NCBI GenBank assembly: GCA_037975125.1
Contig: CM075857.1
Span: 87,504,199-87,568,198 of the forward strand
DNA: 64,000 bases
DNA from: Latrodectus hesperus
Lineage: Eukaryota > Arthropoda > Arachnida > Araneae > Theridiidae
Reading direction: 5' to 3'
How positions within the stretch are numbered: the first letter of the stretch is position 1; each line of letters opens with the position of its first letter. Shown here piece by piece: positions 53,260-62,935 of the stretch. Both the position numbers and the translations under genes were made by a program. The notes beneath the pieces are model-generated. The model saw nothing but the letters and a program-made list of their open reading frames with translations, was not told where the DNA came from and did no database searches.

Positions 53260-54108
53260 TTGAAGTCAGAAAAGAAGTATCATTCTGAAGACGGGTTATA
53301 TACCGCATGGGATACTATACTCTCTGAATCCTCTTTTGGTTTAGGTGCCCATTACCAAATGATTAGTAGGCTTGATTTTACAGGTGATAATCGACCGACT
53401 TTGATTAAAGCTAGAAAAATCATTCATGGCTGTCGCACTTCTGATAGTGGGGACTCAATTTTGACCAAACCCTCCTCTCAACAAGAGTTACTCTGTGCAA
53501 TGGCATTCCTGGATCTGAGTAAAACTCCTGGTCCTGATGGCCTTCATGGACAAATGCTAGAAAATCTTGGTCAGAAGGGGAAAATCAGAATTCTTGACAT
53601 ATTCAATCAATCTTGGATTAAGGGTCGACTGCCCACCGAATGGAAAAGAGCCACCATCATCCCAATCAAAAAACCTGGCAAGAATTCTTGCTCTCCTGAA
53701 GATTTTAGACCAATCGCACTGACGAACGTGCCTTGCAAAATCATGGAGGAAATGATTTTAATAAGAGTACAGTGTTATCTGGATAAAAACAATCTACTGC
53801 CCAGTGAGCAATATGGCTTTAGAAAAGGTCACAGTACTACAGACCAAATTTTATATTTCTGTCAATCCATTAGAGATGCCCAGAATATCAAACCCACTCA
53901 CCACTCCGTGGCCGCTTTTCTGGACCTCACAAAGGCCTTCGATAGAGTTTGGAAAGATAAACTGATTATCAAACTTCACGATAATTTCAAAATCTGTGGC
54001 AATGCTTTAACATGGATCGCAGACTTTCTACAACACAGATCTATCAAGGTGAAGGTTAACAAGTCTCTTTCAGGACCATTTAAGCTCAGAACAGGGGTCA
54101 GTGCTTAG
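53260..54108 (+). pseudogene. LINE reverse transcriptase, N-terminal half
   Basis: The frame opens after a TAG at 53247-53249. It shows the RT opening motif KTPGPDGLHGQML, then LPTEWKRATIIPIKKPGKNS, DFRPIALTNVPCKIMEEMIL, SEQYGFRKGHSTTDQI, and catalytic motif A in AAFLDLTKAFDRVW (first catalytic Asp). It ends at RTGVSA followed by TAG. The RT loop between the GV and LSP strings (a Pro-Gln-Gly motif in intact family members) is missing, and the deletion shifts the frame. An intact element would continue directly into the frame at 54101. The enzyme would have primed reverse transcription at a nicked chromosomal target. Confidence 0.88.
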
Positions 54109-55812
54109 CCCTACTCTTTTCATGATGTTTTTATCTGGCATTGAAAAACTGAATTCTACCAGAGTTAGGGTGGGACTGTTTGCAGACGACATAGTACTCT
54201 GGAGCTCAGGAAACAATATTAATGATATTGAATCGAGAATTAATAATTCTCTTGTAGCTGTGTCCAACTTTGCCAAGGAACATAAAATCAGTTTTATTCC
54301 TCGCAAATCAATTGCTACTTTCTTCACAACCAATAAGCGTATATATAATTATCAACCACAACTGAAGTTGGAGGGACAGAATCTCACTTATGAGAAGCAC
54401 CCCAAATATCTGGGATTTATTCTGGATCAAGAGTGCACTACTAACAAGCATATCGAACACATTGTATTGAAAAGTAGAAAACGTCTTACCATTCTTAAAT
54501 ATATTGCGGGTAGCGACTGGGGAGCCGATGCAACAACCCTTAGAACAACATATATGACTTTCATTCGGCCTATACTTGAATATGGTTTCCCAATTTATTG
54601 TTGCGCATCCAAAACTAACCTTAAGAAGTTAGAACAAGTTCAATTAAGTGCTGCCCGGATTATCACTGGTTTAAGACATAGCTGTCCTTCTGATATTGTT
54701 CTTTTTGAGGCTGACTTGCAGCCGCTCCATACTAGAAGACAAGCTGGTCTTGTTAAATACTATAATAAACTCTCTAGTTATGGCCTCTGCAACAAGACCT
54801 CCAAGTATCTTAACAGCTGGAGTAATCATCAAAGATTAAAGAAGGACAGCCCTTTCAGTCTGGCCGTCTCTCTTCAACTACCTAATAGTAATGTTGAACC
54901 CAACTCATTACAGTGCTGCTTGAATCCTGCAGAAGGACTCCCCAGGGTTTACTTTCACTTTAACTTAAGTACTCATGTTAATAAGAAAGACTACATCCCA
55001 GAACATCTTAGACAACTGACCTTGGAAAACCTAAGCCACATTCCTAACAATGCCATCAAAATCTTCACTGACGGTAGTAAAATTGATATTCTAGCAGGTA
55101 GTGGCATATATATTGAAACCCCTCACACCAAATTCACTCTTTCTCATCGTAATCCCAATCACTGCTCTGTCTTCAGAAGTGAATTGATTGCGATAGACCT
55201 GGGACTAGAAGCTATTCTTTCTGAAGAGGATTATGGTGACCTATGGATCTTGTCTGACAGCCGTAGTTCTCTCCACCATCTTAGTAATTGGCTTCTTGTA
55301 GGCGACAAGATCAGCAACTCTATCCTGCTTAAATTAAAACTCATTTCACTTAATCATGATGTTCACTTGCAATGGATACCTTCACATGTGAATCTCCACG
55401 GGAATGAAATGGCCGATAATCTTGCTAAGGAGGGTTGCAGGATTTCAAATACTCCCTCTTCCACACTTACTTTTCTGGAGTTATACTCCCGGGAAAAATC
55501 AAAAATCTCGGAGGAGTGGAAAACACCCCCACCCATAATTGGTACAAGGGATCAAAACCGGGTTTGTCCCTTGACCTCCCGTGTGACAGACGTACCCGGA
55601 CTGTTCTCTCAAGACTTGCTAGCGGTCATATTAAGTGCCTCACTTTCAACGAGGGCAGGAAAACTTTCGTCACCTGCACCAAGTGCCAAAATCATCAGGC
55701 TTCTCCTGAGCATCTTTTGGATTGCATGGGTCTCTCTAGGGAGGATCTCTTTAGCAATCCTCTTTTAGTCTTCGACTTCCTTACAGTCAACGAACTCGTG
55801 GATCTAATCTGA
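54101..55812 (+). pseudogene. LINE reverse transcriptase C-terminal half, RNase H and Cys-His tail
   Basis: It opens with VLSPTLFMMFLSGIEKL and the catalytic box LFADDIVLWSSG, then the thumb region (YLGFILDQECT, RPILEYGFPIYCCASKTNLK). RNase H follows with its acidic residues in place: IFTDGSK, FRSELIAIDLGLEA, WILSDSRSSLHH and WIPSHVNLHGNEMADNLAKE. A second frameshift lies in the A-run near 55518, after which the alternate frame gives THNWYKGSKPGLSLDLPCDR, then FVTCTKCQNHQASPEHLLDC and NELVDLI with a stop at 55812. Presence of RNase H after RT places it near the I/Nimb-type elements rather than Jockey. The clade is inferred and not tested by a tree. Confidence 0.88.
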
Positions 55813-55850
55813 CTCCGTCAGACATGGAGGATAAGCAACAACAACAACAA

Positions 55851-56879
55851 TCCTCTTTTATTTACATCACAAAAGATACTCAAATTATGAAGATTTAAAT
55901 TCATTTAAAAAAAATTAATTTTGTTGTTGAGTGTTGCCTTATATGATGCCACGTTGATTTGCATTTAGATTGCAAGGTTTGAACCGGTTTAAAATTCTAC
56001 TCACCTGCAACTTTCTGATGTATATTAAAATATATCAATTGCCCAGTTCTATATTCTTAAGATTTTAATGTTTTTCCATCTTTTTTACTTTAAGTCATGG
56101 TTATGGTTTCACATAAACTGGACAACACATGCTGAAAAGTTATCGACAAATTATTTTTCAACCTATAAAATTAAACTTCTTTCATAATCACAGTATCAGA
56201 ATATTATGATCATAGTCCTGATACTTTGATCTGGTTAGTTCCTAAATCTATTAATAATCAAACTCATCGGTCATTAATCTGATAACGACTGGCTCGTAAT
56301 ATATTTTTCTGTGGTACAGAGCAATTAGCTTAAACTATGATATAAGGAAACAACGTCCGTTAACATACTTTAAAAATACATTCAAAGCTTTCAGTATCAT
56401 GAAGCAGTTATAACAAATCAAAGACGTGACAAATCATTATATCTTTCACAATAATGGAAGGTTGTGTCTGCAATTAATTAATATTTATATTGTGTGTAGT
56501 TTCTGAAATATATAAATTTCTTATATAATTATCGTAGTGTATTTTCAAGGACACTAAGCGTAGCTAATTCAATAAGGTTGACAATCAAAGTATTATAATT
56601 TTTTTAATTTTAGTAGTAAAAGCTGTTTTATGATAAATTTGGTAATGGAACTTTAATTATTACAGTAATTATATTTTTGATTCAACCTATAAAATTAATT
56701 AAAATGATATTTTCCTTCAGTTTTTTTTATTTCTAATGGCAGATTAAAAGACACAACTGTAGTCAGAATGACAAACATTAAAGGTGTTACAAAGAATAAA
56801 AATAACGTGTACACAGATAAAAAAAACTGAAATAACAGTAAGTCTATTATCGATTCATTCTGTGCCGTGTTCTCCAGTG
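55851..56879. other. AT-rich intergenic DNA
   Basis: Nothing recognisable was found. Confidence 0.45.
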
Positions 56880-57900
56880 TCCCTCCCATAAATATTTCGA
56901 ATTCAGTGCAGAGCAATGACTCTAATGGTTGACATCCATTTCATCTCGTATATTGCATAGATGGCAAGGAGAACTTGACTGTAATTTCATATTGTATAGA
57001 TGTTTTTGAAAGATATCGTGGCCAGCAGAAAAACAAGAGATCTGTTTCTTGATTAAAGTGGAATATTTGTGATTTCATTGATCAGTTTCTTTTAATCTTT
57101 GCTTATTTTATGTTTCTCCAACAATCTTCTCATAAAGAATTTTTTAACTTACCGTTTGTTGGTATAATTGGCTTATCTGTTAAGAGAATTAGTTGTTAGT
57201 CCACAGTGTTGCAATACAATAGGAAAATTTATTTTAATTAAATCATTGATGGCTAGACAAAATATTTGAAATATCAGCTGAAGCAAAAGCTTCAGATAAA
57301 ACAATGGTCAGGAGGACATCCTTAGAATATGACAGTATTGTAGGCCTTAAGAACTTTTCAGAGCCACACTGGAGTTGTGGCAGAGTGAACTGAATGACTG
57401 AGATTTCGCATCAAAGACTGTTTTATATCTTCCAAAAGAAGTGTAGAAGTGAAGAGCCTGTAAAAGACACCAGACAGAGTGACACTGGAGTTGTGGCAGA
57501 GTGAACTGAATGACTGAGATTCGCATCAAAGACTGTTTTATACCTTCCGAAAGAAGTGTAGAAGTGAAGAGCCTGCAAAAGACAGCAGTGTTTGATACAC
57601 TCAGTCAACATGGAGCCATCTGTAAACATGTGCAGCCATTCGTCTTCTTAGTACAATTCATGTAGTATTCAAAGCCAGTTTTTAATATTATTTCTTTCTC
57701 TCTTAGAAACCTCATTTGATAAGTTTAATCTGACCATGTGCTTCCTTCTTTCAATTAGATATTGTGACTTGATGAGATTTTCAATCTTCCATTTCAATCC
57801 TGGTTGCTCTTTTAAATTAAAATCTTTCTAATGACAACCATTTTCAGTTTTAAGGCTTCATTTAGATGGTGACAAAGGACTATTCCACAGGGAAAAAATC
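56880..57900 (-). mobile_element. Heavily decayed RNase H LINE relic
   Basis: Reading the minus strand downward from about 57630 gives MFTDGSMLTECI (RNase H first Asp), then LHFYTSFGRYKTVFDAEISV (the FxAE segment), then ILSYSKDVLL (third Asp replaced by Tyr). Near 57000 comes YNMKLQSSSPCHLCNIRDEM with a CxxC box. The order matches RNase H plus the Cys-His end of a LINE. Multiple stops and frameshifts and an internal 116-bp duplication show it is dead. The sequence from 57640 to 57900 is probably the preceding linker. Confidence 0.65.
57366..57587. repeat. Tandem duplication, period 116 bp
   Basis: Two copies of a segment starting acactggagttgtggcagag (57366 and 57482) differ at a few positions; the second lacks one T and ends near 57587. 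The duplication falls inside the RNase H segment of the LINE relic. Confidence 0.95.
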
Positions 57901-58029
57901 TAATAATGTTGAGTTCTTTTCCCATAATAGTAGTAATACTTTAAATTACTTAGGCGCATAAAGTTTTGGTAAATATAAACTTTAAAGTGTGCGCATAGAT
58001 AAATTTTTAAATTTTTATAGTTAAAGGGC
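57901..58029. other. AT-rich intergenic DNA
   Basis: Nothing recognisable was found. Confidence 0.4.
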
Positions 58030-58075
58030 AAGTTATATGAAACTTCATTGCTTATAATGAAGTTTCGCTCAACTT
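58030..58075. other. Stem-loop with internal loop
   Basis: The arms are aagttatatgaaacttcatt and aatgaagtttcgctcaactt around a 6-nt loop; 11 bp pair perfectly next to the loop and 5 bp at the base, separated by a 4x4 internal loop. Confidence 0.6.
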
Positions 58076-58257
58076 AAAATTTTTATTTAAAGTTTTTGAA
58101 AAGATTTTGTTGATAAATAAAAATTAACATCGATAAAGTGATATCAATATGGTAAAGAAATTGCTTTTTGTACTACTTTCTTCGTGCTATTTCATTTTTG
58201 TGTACTATAGTATTTCTTTGAGTTATTTCTTTCTGTAAAAATATTTTGGACTGTTTT

Positions 58258-58307
58258 CTTCTTATAAGCAACATAATTATGTAAAACTTTATGTTGCTTT
58301 TAAGAAG
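58258..58307. other. Stem-loop, 18 of 20 bp paired
   Basis: cttcttataagcaacataat (58258-58277) pairs with tttatgttgcttttaagaag (58288-58307) except at two positions, around a 10-nt loop. Confidence 0.65.
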
Positions 58308-60991
58308 GAGATTCAACTTCAAACAGCATCACTATAAAACTTGGCTAACTTAAATCTTTCTCATATTTTCTTTCGTATTATGTTCAGCAGTTTTAATATC
58401 CGAATTTAGAATAGGAAGACGTTTGTGGATTTCACACAATATATATATTTTACATAATAAATAATAATACATTTTTACTTAATATAACAATACATATAAC
58501 ACATTAATTCTCTTATAAACGTTTTTTTCCCATCATTTTGGCTGTTATTTTTTGTATAAAATTTTAATCAATCCTAATAGTAAAAAAAATAAATAAAAAT
58601 ATTGAAGCAAAAATATCTTTTCTTGAAAGAGAAAGCTCTTTTATAATTTAAGTTGTCTTGTTGGTGTTAATTCAAATTGTTCATTATTATCATAAAATTT
58701 CGAGTAAAATTTCAATTTATTGAAGAAAAAACATTATAAATGTAAGAGATTTTAATTATTAAAATTTGTTTTAGTTCTTATTAATTTCAGTATTTATAAG
58801 CTCTATTAAAGTCTATGTATGTACATTTTCCTGAGATTTATATAAAAAATAACAACTTTGTGCAAAAGTCTTCATTCATATTTTTCTTTTGTTTTTATTG
58901 TTTTAGGTATTTTAAATAAAATTTCATTGAATATTATTTATGAAATTTTTTCTTATGCAGATTTAAGATACATTTTATTCAAAGTTTTTACTGAAGAGAA
59001 TATACGTTAAAATATGTAAAAAGAATCTGATAAACATGCTTTATATATATTATTTATTTAGTAAATTTTTGTAAAATAAACTGTACGTCAATGTTTAATT
59101 TAAATCTTTATTTTTAATAAAAGTGATGTACTTTATAAGCAATTTAACATCGATTATGACATAAGTATTAGTGATTACAAAAATTTAAAAGCAAAACCTT
59201 CCATAACTCAGTTATCTTTTCCCATTATTATATATTTTCATTCAATTCTTACCCTTTTTTACTTAATCATTCATAGTAACCCATGCAGATTTAGACCACA
59301 AACGTAAAAAATTTCTGAAGTAAAAATTTTTTTAGAATAAAACTTAACAATAAAAATATAAATTTTTTGGTAGATATTTCTTTCTTCATCATAGTAACAA
59401 AAAAGAAAAATAGTTTATGCAATTCTGAAGATAAATTTTGTTTATCCTTTTAACCTTATAGATTAGTAATGAATAAATGACATTTGATAAAATTAATCTC
59501 ATTTAATTCAGTGATAAAGTGAAAATAAAGCACTGTAAAATATATCAAGTCATTAAAATTGAATCATTTTGTTGAAAACATGAAAATTGCTTTACAAAAA
59601 GTGATGTCATCTTAGCATAGCTAACAACTATTAATCCGATGAAAAGAAAACTTTCTCAAAATAGAGTGAAAAATGCTGCTTAATCTGCTTTTTCACATCA
59701 TTTCCAAGATGCTTTGTAATGAAAGCTGATTCACAATCCGTTGACATCGTTGAATCCGATAACATTTTTATTGAATTTTTCTTGCTTCATTTTCTTTTCG
59801 TCTGACCCGATTTCAAAACTGAAAAGTCTTTTGTAAAGCTTAATTGAAATTGAATACTCTGAATGTTCTTTAAATAATATCATGGGTTATTGAAGCTGAG
59901 ATAAAACGATCTTCTTTGTAGGTCATATCGTAAAACCTAACTGATTTAGTTAGTCAAGCATTTTGTTGATGGTATATAGACAGGCATTTTTCCTTAAATA
60001 GCCTGTATTAACGTTAAATGTTTATTTTTTATCGTGTACTTTTTAAATCAATGATCCATTTGTGAAAAAATATTAGTTTTATTGTCTTCATTAAGTTTTA
60101 GATCCATGGCGTTTAACAAGTTCTATAAATTGAACTGCTTACATTCAAATTGAAAATTCATGGCATTTTAGATATTTTAAATTAATTAAAAAGAAAGTTC
60201 TGTTTTTGAAAATGTATAAAAAATATTAATCATAATTCAGTTTCATTTTCTAAAAAAATCATCTATTTAAAAAAAACTATTATTTATTAATTCCAATAAA
60301 CTGTTATTTTAAAATAATAGTTCATGTATAAGTAATAAGCTCTTAAAAGTATGATATACTATTAATACTACTGTTTCTTTAGTGCTGAATTCTACTGCAC
60401 CTGTAAGATACAAAAGGCATTTTTAAGCATTCAATTTAAAGTGCACCTTTCCTCAAAACATTATAAATAAAAAATTTAAATGCTTTACAAATATTTTTAA
60501 ATAAAAATAAAAATTTATGATTTATATTTTATTTCTGTACCTTATTTATTTATTTGTTTGAGGAAAAACATTTTCATGTAACAAAATTTAAATAAAAATA
60601 AGTAAATAAATAATAATAAATTTTGCAAGCTATTATATACAATTTCTTTTTTCGATACTATTCATATTTGCCAGACTACCAAAATGAAATCATGCTGTGT
60701 TTTCAGCAATTTTTTCCATATAGATCAGTGGTTCCATAGAAATTTTTTTGATCAATGGTCTCCACTTTATGCTTAAAACTTGACCATTAACTCCCAATTA
60801 AAAAGCTACATAAATGCATAATATAAAAATAATAAATTAAAAAAACATGTTGTTAAGAAATAGAATAGTTTCAGTGTTTTAGTATAGAATAATGAAAGGA
60901 AATTATAATATTTATATATAATAAATTAAAAAAATTAATGACTTTTAATGATTTGGATAAATTTGATGAGATTTTATGAGTATTTATATAT
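58308..60991. other. AT-rich intergenic DNA
   Basis: No gene, RNA or recognisable repeat was found on either strand up to the LTR. Confidence 0.5.
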
Positions 60992-62743
60992 TGTACTGAG
61001 CTTCACGGGTTCGTGTCGATTGAGAGTTGAATAAAGCAGCCACTTAATGAACACAAGACTTTTATTCGTAAAAACTTCACTAGATAAACGAAATTCCCGC
61101 TGTAACAATCACAATTATACAGCTACAATTCGTCAGATATAATAAGAAACAGCTTCTAATCACAGGTCTCAAATACCTCAGACAAAGAACAACTAGCAGT
61201 CGCAACTAATCGTCTTCACTCACTGACTGTCTTCACAAAACTGAAACTTCTCTGTATCTGTATCTATTTTCGTTTACGAAGTGTCGGCCTGCGGAGCAGG
61301 CCTTTACTTCTTCATCTGTGATAAGTCCTTGAAGGAAAACATTGCGGTACTGACAGGGAACGCTAGTCTTGAAGCGTGAAGAACAGAATCTTGGCGGTGA
61401 GAGCCAATCAGCGAAGAGTTGAGGGGCAGAGCAATGAGTTTAAAAAAAAATTTTTTTTTGAAATGAGTTGAAAATTTTTATTCTACTCGAGAATAGAGGA
61501 AATAATAAAGTTAAAATAAAATTACAGTGAAAATAGAAAAAAAATAAGATATAATCCTGAATAAATAAAGAGTAATATGAAGTTAAGTAAGGCTATATAC
61601 TCTATATACAAAAATTATATTAAATATATTTATCTAAATAATGTCTGGCGATTAGCCTATATTTACAGTCTTCTATGAGATACTCATAGTGAAAAACTTG
61701 ATTAAATGCACCATCTGTGCAGTTAATTCCTTTATCATAGAATTTTTTATTTAGGTTAGCAATATGCTCTAGAATATCAATATTTTCAGATCTTTTGAAA
61801 TGTTTTTATTGCGAATATAGTAAGGCGCATTCGTAATTTTTCTAAGTATTTTCTGTTGATACACTCTCAGTTTGTGTTTGTCTCTTGGCGTAATAGTATT
61901 CCACACAGGTGAAGCATAGGTGATGATGGGTCTTAATATTGTAAGGTAGAGCAGTCTCTTGAGTTTTAGAGTTAAATTTGAGTTTTTTCCAATTAAGTTG
62001 AATAGGCATCCATAAGCTTGATTGGCTTTTTTAACAACGTTATTGATATGTGCAGTCCATGAAAGTTGAGTTGTAAAAGTTAATCCAAGATATTTAATGG
62101 TTTTCACTTCCAGAATGATTTTATCGAATAGATAGAGTTTATTATGTTGAAGTAATTTTATTTTATTTCTCTTTTTTCTATTAAATACTAAAAGTTGGGA
62201 TTTATCAGCATTTATATTTATTCTCCATTTACTGCACCAGTTTTCGATGTTAATTAACGCATTTTGAAGTTCATGAATAGCATTATTCGGCCTCATAGAA
62301 TCAGCTATAATAGCAGTGTCATCTGCGTAGGAAGCAATTTGAATTGAGTTATTGTCAAAACCGGGGAAGTCATGGGTGAAAAATAGGTATAAGATTGGGC
62401 CCAGGATGCTACCTTGGGAACTGAAATTTCCATGTGGGGCTGCGGTATTTATACCTGACTTGGCGGAGAAATCTACCAATTTCGCCAAGGTTCTGGAAGC
62501 CTCTAGGCTATCTCGAAAAATATTGGTCCTAGAGCTTAGGTGATGGATGTTTCCAGAAGTATCAATTTCTCGCCAAGTCGCCAAGAATCTCACCAACTGT
62601 CGCCAAGTCGCCAAATCATTAGAAAATCCGCTTTTAAATTACAACACGTCTAAATACCGCAATTTTTGCCCAAAATGTGAGAATTTCCGATCTGTCTGAG
62701 ATATTTTAAGACAAATATAATCATTATTTATAAATTTGTAACA
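60992..62743 (-). mobile_element. 3' LTR of a Ty3/gypsy element, interrupted by a Jockey insertion
   Basis: On the minus strand the LTR starts TGTTACAAAT at 62743, directly after a purine-rich tract gagaggggggcaa (62744-62756), and ends CAGTACA at 60992, giving TG...CA ends. It contains a TATA box (ggtataaatacc, 62445-62456) and a polyadenylation signal AATAAA (61061-61066) followed by agtcttgtgttcatt. Without the inserted 61451-62420 the LTR is about 780 bp. Direct repeats of cttggcgacttggcga lie in the U3 part (62569-62618). The 5' LTR is outside the window. Confidence 0.85.
61451..62420 (-). mobile_element. 5'-truncated Jockey-like LINE nested in the LTR
   Basis: The minus strand starts inside the RT at the QGSILGPILYLFFTHDFP string. 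It has the catalytic box SYADDTAII, thumb motifs (IKYLGLTFTTQLSW, RPIITYASPVWNT, VYQQKILRKITNAPYYIRN) and, after a frameshift near 61795, NIDILEHIANLNKKFYDKGI. No RNase H follows, as expected for Jockey. It ends in a 9-base A-run (61451-61459). The open frame 61769-62614 reads through from LTR sequence by chance; only about 217 of its 281 residues are RT. No clear target duplication is visible because the junction is A/T-rich. Confidence 0.85.
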
Positions 62744-62756
62744 TTGCCCCCCTCTC

Positions 62757-62935
62757 AAGAACTGCACGTCCCGGGCAGTACAATCCCCTGATAGCAGGCC
62801 AAATTTAATATAAGAGAATTTACATTTCAAGAGGATACAGAGCACATTACATACACAAGCAACTAAAAATACAAGAAAATAGAAAAGATTAAAATTATCT
62901 ATACTATTTACAAAGAGACCATGGTCTACTAATTT
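62757..62935 (-). other. Ty3/gypsy sequence between pol and the polypurine tract
   Basis: About 180 bp separate the integrase stop from the polypurine tract. There is no envelope-like reading frame, so the element has a gag-pol layout as far as can be seen. Confidence 0.6.

Larger units (their letters stand above)
53255..55850 (+). mobile_element. 5'-truncated I-like LINE with RT and RNase H
   Basis: This non-LTR retrotransposon relic of about 2.6 kb lacks the endonuclease and the first ORF. In order it has a linker, RT (53500-54600), the RT-RNase H connection, RNase H (about 55050-55450), a Cys-His motif (near 55670-55730), a stop at 55810-55812, and a short 3' end with ataagcaacaacaacaacaa at 55831-55850. 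The reading frame is broken at about 54100 and 55520. The two opposing neighbours at 50.8 and 52.5 kb are related 3' fragments. No target duplication could be confirmed. Confidence 0.88.

Noticed and set aside
53331..55860. tcctctttt near both ends of the LINE as a target duplication
   Set aside because: The left occurrence lies inside the coding frame at 53331 and another at 55755; these are coincidental short matches.
61769..62614. A 281-codon minus-strand frame as one protein
   Set aside because: The first 64 or so residues come from gypsy LTR sequence and the rest from a Jockey RT. The joint is an accidental read-through at the insertion point.
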